NCBI RefSeq assembly: GCF_001509475.1
Contig: NZ_LLZG01000424.1
Coordinates: 1 to 36,042, forward strand
Direction of reading: 5' to 3'
Length of the DNA: 36,042 nt
Origin: Streptomyces regalis
GTDB lineage: Bacteria; Actinomycetota; Actinomycetes; Streptomycetales; Streptomycetaceae
The notes below the pieces were generated by a model. That model ran no database searches. It had not been told where the DNA came from and saw only the letters and a program-made list of their open reading frames with translations. Positions 31,714-36,042 of the stretch are shown in pieces; position 1 is the stretch's first letter, and each line of letters opens with the position of its first letter. The position numbers were made by a program, and so were the translations under genes.

Positions 31714-33087
31714 ATGACGCCTTCTCCCGCAGAAGCTCCCGCCGATCCCGCCGACCTCATCATCACCGGCTGCACCGTCCTCGTGCACGACGAGCAAGAG
31801 CGGATCGGGTTCGAGGAGAATGCCGCGATCGTCGTACGAGGTGGAGTCGTCGAGGCCGTCACGACCGCAGACGCTGTGCGCGACCGACCCGCCGTCGAGC
31901 GCCTCGACGCGTCCGGCCAGGTCGCCCTTCCCGGACTCGTCAACTGCCACACCCACGCCCCGATGGTCGCGCTGCGCGGTGTCGCCGAGGACCTGCCCAC
32001 CGAGGAGTGGTTCAACGACGTCGTCTGGCCCGTCGAGTCCAACCTCACGGAGAAGGACGTGGAGTTGGGGGCGCGGCTCGCCTGCGCCGAGATGATCCGC
32101 GGTGGCGTCACCTGCTTCGCCGACCACTACTTCTCGATGGACGCCGTCGCCGCCGTCGTCGAGCAGTGCGGGATCAGGGCCCACCTCGGTGAGGCCTACT
32201 TCTCCTCCCAGGGGCCTCAAGGCCGGCAGAAGTCACTGGAGTTCGCGCTACGGCATCGCGGCGGCGCCGGCGGCCGCATCACCACCGCCCTCGCCCCGCA
32301 CGCCCCCTACACCGTCGACGACACCGACCTGGCCGCCACCGCCGAACTCGCCCGCGACCACGGCCTCCCCGTCCACCTCCACGCCTCCGAGAACCGCGAC
32401 CAGGCCGAAACCAGCCTCGCCCGCCACGGCGTCACCCCCATCGAGGTCCTGAAGCGCACCGGAATCCTCGACGTCGACGTCCTCATCGCGCACGGCACGG
32501 GCATCCTCGACCGTGACCTGCCGGTCCTGGAGCAGGCCTCCGGGCATACGGCCGTCGCCACCGCCCCCCGCGGCTACCTGAAGTTCGCCTGGCCCACCAC
32601 CACACCCGTCCGCGCCCTGCACGACATCGGCATCCCCGTCGGCCTCGCCACGGACGGTGCCGCCTCCAACAACTCCCTCGACGTGTGGGAGTCGATGGCC
32701 CTCACCGCCCTCATCCAGAAGTCGACCACCAGCGATCCGCGCTGGCTGACGTCCCGCCAAGCCCTGCACCACGCCACCCTGCAGAGCGCCCGCGCAGTCG
32801 GACTCGGTGACATGGCCGGCAGCATCGCCCCCGGCCGCCGAGCCGACATCATCCTGGTCGACCTCACCGGCCCGCACACCCAGCCCGTGCACGACCTCGC
32901 CGCCACCCTGGTCCACAGCGCCCGCTCCTCCGACGTCAGCACGACGATCGTCGACGGGCGGGTCCTGATGCGCGACCGGGAGTTGCTGACCATCGATGTA
33001 CCCGCGGTGGTAAGGGAGTTGGGGGAGCGGATGCCCGCGCTCCTGGACCGCAGCCATGGCAGGCGCATCCAGGAATACGACACATAG
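31714..33087 (+). CDS. Amidohydrolase, SAH/MTA-deaminase-like
   Basis: 457-aa metal-dependent hydrolase of the amidohydrolase superfamily. Metal ligands are NCHTHAP (His79, His81), VHLHASE and HGTGI, and the catalytic Asp is in GLATDGAASNNSLD. The run GLATDGAASNNSLDVW is typical of the S-adenosylhomocysteine/5'-methylthioadenosine deaminase and related triazine or 8-oxoguanine deaminase groups. The exact substrate is uncertain, though purine or pyrimidine salvage is likely. A TACGTT box (31702-31707) ends 6 nt before the ATG at 31714, so leaderless initiation there is preferred to the adjacent GTG at 31711. It stands alone, divergent from the phosphoesterase gene. Confidence 0.88.
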   Translation: MTPSPAEAPADPADLIITGCTVLVHDEQERIGFEENAAIVVRGGVVEAVTTADAVRDRPAVERLDASGQVALPGLVNCHTHAPMVALRGVAEDLPTEEWFNDVVWPVESNLTEKDVELGARLACAEMIRGGVTCFADHYFSMDAVAAVVEQCGIRAHLGEAYFSSQGPQGRQKSLEFALRHRGGAGGRITTALAPHAPYTVDDTDLAATAELARDHGLPVHLHASENRDQAETSLARHGVTPIEVLKRTGILDVDVLIAHGTGILDRDLPVLEQASGHTAVATAPRGYLKFAWPTTTPVRALHDIGIPVGLATDGAASNNSLDVWESMALTALIQKSTTSDPRWLTSRQALHHATLQSARAVGLGDMAGSIAPGRRADIILVDLTGPHTQPVHDLAATLVHSARSSDVSTTIVDGRVLMRDRELLTIDVPAVVRELGERMPALLDRSHGRRIQEYDT

Positions 33088-33123
33088 CGGCCCAGCCCCC
33101 CCACCGCTGACGTACTCCGAAGA

Positions 33124-33159
33124 AATCTCCTGAGATTCTCCGCACCCGGCGATGAGTTC
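33124..33159 (+). promoter_or_regulatory. Palindrome plus ECF-like element upstream of the DUF899 gene
   Basis: AATCTC-CT-GAGATT (33124-33137) is a perfect 14-bp interrupted palindrome that may be an operator. CGGCGATGAGTTC (33147-33159) is identical to the element upstream of the DoxX gene. GTCACC follows after about 15 nt. A 12-bp direct repeat CAGTCACCACCC then occurs twice before the ribosome-binding site. Confidence 0.4.
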
Positions 33160-33226
33160 GGCCCCTCCCGCCAGTCACCACCCAGTCACCACCCAGAAGG
33201 GAACCGTCGCACAGGAGGGGCGCCCC

Positions 33227-33916
33227 ATGTCGCTTCCGGAGATCGTTTCGCGTGAGCAGTGGCGGGCGGCACGCGAGGAACTGCTCGTCAAGGAGAAGGC
33301 GGCCACACGCGCGCGTGACGCGCTCAACGCCGAGCGGCGCAGGCTGCCGATGGTCGAGGTCGAGGAGGAGTACGTCTTCGAGGGCGGCGACGGCAAGGCC
33401 ACCTTGCTCGACCTGTTCGAGGGGCGGCACCAACTCCTCATCTACCACTTCATGTTCGCGCCCGAATGGGACGCCGGCTGCCGCAGCTGCTCGGGTTTCC
33501 TGGACCAGATCGGGCATCTGGCGCATCTGAAGGCGCGCGGGACGACTCTGGTGGCCGTCTCCAGGGCGCCGTACACGAAGATCCTGCCGTTCAAGGCGCG
33601 CATGGGCTGGACGGTGCGCTGGTACTCGTCGTACGGCAGCGACTTCAACCATGACTTCGAGGTGACCCTGGAGCACGAGGGCGAGCTGGTGGAACGGCCC
33701 GGCGTCAGCTGCTTCCTGCGGGACCGGGAGCGTGTCTTCCATACCTACTCGACGTACGAGCGCGGCCTCGACGGGCTGGGCTCGACCACCGGCTTCCTGG
33801 ACCTCACTGCGCTGGGCCGGCAGGAGGAGTGGGAGGAGCCCGAGGGGCGCGCGTCGGTTCTTGGGGCGCCTGCGGGCAGTGAACGCATCCGGTATCACGA
33901 TGAGTACGAGGAGTAG
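33227..33916 (+). CDS. DUF899 thioredoxin-like protein
   Basis: 229-aa cytoplasmic protein of the DUF899 family, related to AhpC/TSA thioredoxin folds. It starts MSLPEIVSREQWRAAREELL and has the family blocks RRLPMVEVEEEYVFEG, LLDLFEGRHQLLIYHFMF and RMGWTVRWYSSYGSDFNHDF. DAGCRSCSGFLDQ holds a CxxC pair that could be redox active. The biological reaction is unknown. The ATG at 33227 has AGGAGG upstream; the longer frame to 33152 covers the promoter-like region. The shared upstream 13-mer suggests co-regulation with the DoxX gene. Confidence 0.92.
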   Translation: MSLPEIVSREQWRAAREELLVKEKAATRARDALNAERRRLPMVEVEEEYVFEGGDGKATLLDLFEGRHQLLIYHFMFAPEWDAGCRSCSGFLDQIGHLAHLKARGTTLVAVSRAPYTKILPFKARMGWTVRWYSSYGSDFNHDFEVTLEHEGELVERPGVSCFLRDRERVFHTYSTYERGLDGLGSTTGFLDLTALGRQEEWEEPEGRASVLGAPAGSERIRYHDEYEE

Positions 33917-33944
33917 CACAGGACGTAGCGGTGGATCATCGAGA

Positions 33945-33960
33945 GTGAGCGGGCGCTCAC
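33945..33960. promoter_or_regulatory. GTGAGC/GCTCAC inverted repeat after the DUF899 gene
   Basis: GTGAGC and GCTCAC flank a 4-nt GGGC centre. It could be a weak terminator or a TetR-type operator for the next small gene. A second weak hairpin (CTCAGT/ACTGAG) follows at 33990-34007. Confidence 0.3.
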
Positions 33961-34070
33961 ACATCGCGTTGAACGAGTGTCAACTACGTCTCAGTCCCGT
34001 CACTGAGCGAGGCGTTTCACCTCCGGCAGGCGTTAACTCCTACAAGTACAACGCTTACTGGAGGTGCAGG

Positions 34071-34256
34071 ATGGTGAACGGGCGAACAGTGCTCGAACGC
34101 TTTCCCGCGGGCGGGCCGCGGGGATCGTGGCCCGCGGAGGAGTTCGCGCACGCGCGGCGCATGGAGGGTCTGGACGCCGAGGTTGTCATGGACCTCGCGA
34201 CGGACGCGTTCCTGGTGATCGTCCGCGGTGACGTCACGCTCGACGCCGCCGCGTGA
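34071..34256 (+). CDS. Small conserved hypothetical protein
   Basis: 61-aa soluble protein starting MVNGRTVLERFPAGGPRGSW. The rest (EGLDAEVVMDLATDAFLVIV) looks like a compact alpha/beta mini-domain ending in a short Ala tail. I do not recognise a family, though the sequence seems protein-like and of a kind conserved in Streptomyces. The ATG at 34071 follows CTGGAGG with 5-7 nt spacing. A longer in-frame reading from 33732 overlaps the DUF899 gene and is rejected. The gene is convergent with the ABC transporter gene, with 50 bp between their ends. Confidence 0.6.
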   Translation: MVNGRTVLERFPAGGPRGSWPAEEFAHARRMEGLDAEVVMDLATDAFLVIVRGDVTLDAAA

Positions 34257-34306
34257 CATGAGGGCCGGGGCGGGCCGGGGCGCTCCCCGCCGGGCCCGCG
34301 TGCTGA

Positions 34307-36042
34307 TCAGCCCGCCTTCGGGGCGGGCACCCGGGTCGTGAACTGCTCGGCCTGGAGCGAGTACAGCTCCGCGTAGACACCGCCGGTGGCCAGCAGTTCG
34401 TCGGGCGTGCCGGACTCCACGAGCCGCCCCTGGTCGAGGACATGCACCAGATCGGCATGGCGTACGGACGCCAGCCGGTGAGTGATGAGGACGACCGTCT
34501 GCCCGGCTGATGCCAGCGCGCGGATCTTCTCGAAGACCTCCAGCTCGGCCCGTGCGTCCAGGGCCGCGGTCGGCTCGTCCACGATCAGGATGTGGCCGCG
34601 CCGGTAGGCGGCCCGGGCGATCCCGAGCCGCTGCCACTGCCCGCCGGACAGCTCGTGCCCGCCGCTGAAGTGGCGGGCCAGCAGGGTGTCCAGGCCGCGT
34701 GGCAGATCGGCTACCACGTCCTCGGCCCCGGCCTCGGCGAGCGAGGCGGCCAGACGTTCCTCGGTGAGGGGCGCGGAGGAGCGGCCGACGGCCACATTGA
34801 CCCGGGCGGTGAACGGCCAGCGCTTGAAGTCCTGGGCCACCATCGCGATGCGCTCGGCGAGTTGGTGCCGGTCGGCGCCAGCCGCGTCGACGCCGTCCCA
34901 CAGGATGCGGCCCCGGTCCGGGAGGTACAGGCCCGCCAGCAGCTTCACCAGGGTCGTCTTGCCGGAGCCGTTCTCGCCGACCAGTGCGACGATCCGGCCG
35001 AGGGGGAGGGTGAGCGTGACGTCGTCGAGGGCGGGACGGGCGGACTCGCCGGGGTAACTGAAGCTGACGTTCTCGAAGCGGACCTCCCGCGGGTCTTCCG
35101 GCAGGGCGGCGCCGCCGACCGGAATCGCCCGCTCGGCCGCCTCGACGTACAGCCGCTGGAGATCGCCCACGAAGAGAGCCTCCTCGTGGAGGGCGTTGAC
35201 CTCCAGCACCAGGGTGTCGAGGCTCGAAGAGCCGGTGCGGATGGCGATGACGGCCGTACCCGCCACGGAGAGCGCCATCGCGCCGGCGAGCAGCAGTCCG
35301 CCCAGCGTCGCGTACGTCGCGAGGGTCGCGAGCCCTGTCCATGCCGCCGCGATGAGCCCCGTACGCGCCGCCAGCCGGGCCAGCCGCGCCTGCTCCGCCT
35401 CCGCAGTCTCCGACATCGCCCGGTAGTGGCGCAGCAGGAAAGGCCCGACGCCATGGACCCGGATCTCGGGCGCGGCGGCGGGCTCCGTCAGCAGCCCGCT
35501 GATCAGATGGCCGGCGCGGGAGTGCTGCACCCAGGTGTGGAAGGACTCGTAACGCCGCCGGGCGTTGGTCAGGGCACTCCACGCGCTGGGCAGCGTCATG
35601 GTGGCGAGGAGGGGGAGCAGGGCGGGGTGCAGCACGGTGAGCACGCCCGCCGCGGCGATCAGCGAGATGGCCGCGTTCACCACGCGCGTGCTGTACGCGA
35701 TCATGCGGCGGGCTGCCCCTGCGCCGTACTGCGCGGTGTCCAGCAGCTTGTGAAAGGCGTGGTCCTCGATCGCGGCCAGCTCCACGGCCGCCGCCCGCTC
35801 CAGATACAGCTCGGTCGCCACCCGCTCCACCTTGGGCTCCAGGCGCCCGGTCGCATACGTCGAAGCGGCCCGCAGCAACGTCGAGACCACCATCACCACG
35901 GCCATGGCGACGAGCGCGGGAACGGCACCGCGTAGCCGCTCCTCCAGCGGCCCGCCCCCGATCAGCCGCCCCAGCACACTGTTCACGGCAAGCAGCCCGA
36001 CCGCCTGCCCCAACCCCCGCCCCACCTCGGCCACCAGCACGG
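34307..36042 (-). CDS. ABC exporter, fused permease-ATPase (5' end outside window)
   Basis: At least 577 aa of a half-transporter with an N-terminal membrane domain and a C-terminal ATPase. Hydrophobic stretches include VPALVAMAVVMVVSTLL, ISLIAAAGVLTVLHPALLPL and GLLLAGAMALSVAGTAVIA. The ATPase has Walker A GENGSGKTT, signature LSGGQ, Walker B ILIVDEP and H-loop ITHRLASV. It should work as a dimer at the cell membrane; the cargo is unknown. The first visible Met (36040) sits at the window edge and is followed directly by a mid-helix sequence, so the true start is probably beyond 36042. A GCCCGCC/GGCGGGC hairpin overlaps the stop codon and may help termination. Confidence 0.93.
   Translation of the reverse strand, partial: VLVAEVGRGLGQAVGLLAVNSVLGRLIGGGPLEERLRGAVPALVAMAVVMVVSTLLRAASTYATGRLEPKVERVATELYLERAAAVELAAIEDHAFHKLLDTAQYGAGAARRMIAYSTRVVNAAISLIAAAGVLTVLHPALLPLLATMTLPSAWSALTNARRRYESFHTWVQHSRAGHLISGLLTEPAAAPEIRVHGVGPFLLRHYRAMSETAEAEQARLARLAARTGLIAAAWTGLATLATYATLGGLLLAGAMALSVAGTAVIAIRTGSSSLDTLVLEVNALHEEALFVGDLQRLYVEAAERAIPVGGAALPEDPREVRFENVSFSYPGESARPALDDVTLTLPLGRIVALVGENGSGKTTLVKLLAGLYLPDRGRILWDGVDAAGADRHQLAERIAMVAQDFKRWPFTARVNVAVGRSSAPLTEERLAASLAEAGAEDVVADLPRGLDTLLARHFSGGHELSGGQWQRLGIARAAYRRGHILIVDEPTAALDARAELEVFEKIRALASAGQTVVLITHRLASVRHADLVHVLDQGRLVESGTPDELLATGGVYAELYSLQAEQFTTRVPAPKAG

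Noticed and set aside
33732..34070. N-terminal extension of the 61-aa gene
   Set aside because: It overlaps the DUF899 gene in another frame and crosses a hairpin. The ATG at 34071 has a good ribosome-binding site.
34017..35582. 521-aa minus-strand open frame overlapping the ABC transporter
   Set aside because: It is a shadow frame. Walker A, LSGGQ and Walker B are in the 34307-36040 frame.

Overview
The window is very GC-rich chromosomal DNA with actinobacterial codon use. Gene content (polA, rpsA, coaE, a PAC2 protein, an SPW_0924-like micro-protein, DUF6343, many GTG starts and leaderless promoters) points to a Streptomyces. No tRNA, rRNA, CRISPR array, prophage or intact insertion sequence was seen. 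Gene order around polA-rpsA-coaE matches my memory of the Streptomyces core chromosome.

Layout. 1-851 holds no convincing gene. 852-8426 carries polA, a small hypothetical gene, a convergent DUF4184 membrane protein, a secreted lytic transglycosylase behind a strongly folded leader, a 44-residue membrane peptide and a PorA-like (DUF3068) envelope protein. 8416-11776 (minus) is a two-gene unit, methyltransferase then HrpB helicase. 11953-16170 is the translation/CoA block: a consensus promoter and folded leader for rpsA, a strong terminator, an intergenic repeat, PAC2, a 175-bp MITE, coaE and a TPR protein. 16205-20392 has DUF6343, a GNAT-like acyltransferase, DoxX, an S4 RNA-binding protein, a family-5 uracil-DNA glycosylase and a proline-iminopeptidase-like hydrolase. 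20389-23497 is a regulator/uptake/enzyme cassette: FCD-type GntR, NCS1 permease and a hydantoin-racemase-like enzyme, with a palindromic operator in the shared upstream region. 23498-24369 (minus) is a translationally coupled RidA-like/GNAT pair.

The most unusual part is 24519-27112. A TIR-STAND NTPase (653 aa) is divergently transcribed from a 197-aa protein that is paralogous to the NTPase's own C-terminal domain. The two genes share a 38-bp intergenic region with overlapping -10 boxes. The NTPase frame also contains a second apparent gene start (-10-like box, GGGAGG, ATG at 26654) that would release the C-terminal domain alone. It looks like an NLR-like immune or signalling switch with a partner carrying the same domain.

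The right end has a nucleotidyltransferase gene with a G11 tract, a FUSC transporter-like protein with a 12-unit octapeptide array, an endonuclease/exonuclease/phosphatase enzyme, an SAH/MTA-deaminase-like amidohydrolase, a DUF899 thioredoxin-like protein, a small conserved protein and the 3' part of an ABC exporter running off the window.

Recurring regulatory themes: many genes appear leaderless (TANNNT box 6-8 nt before the start codon), several convergent pairs overlap or touch, and strong perfect hairpins separate units.
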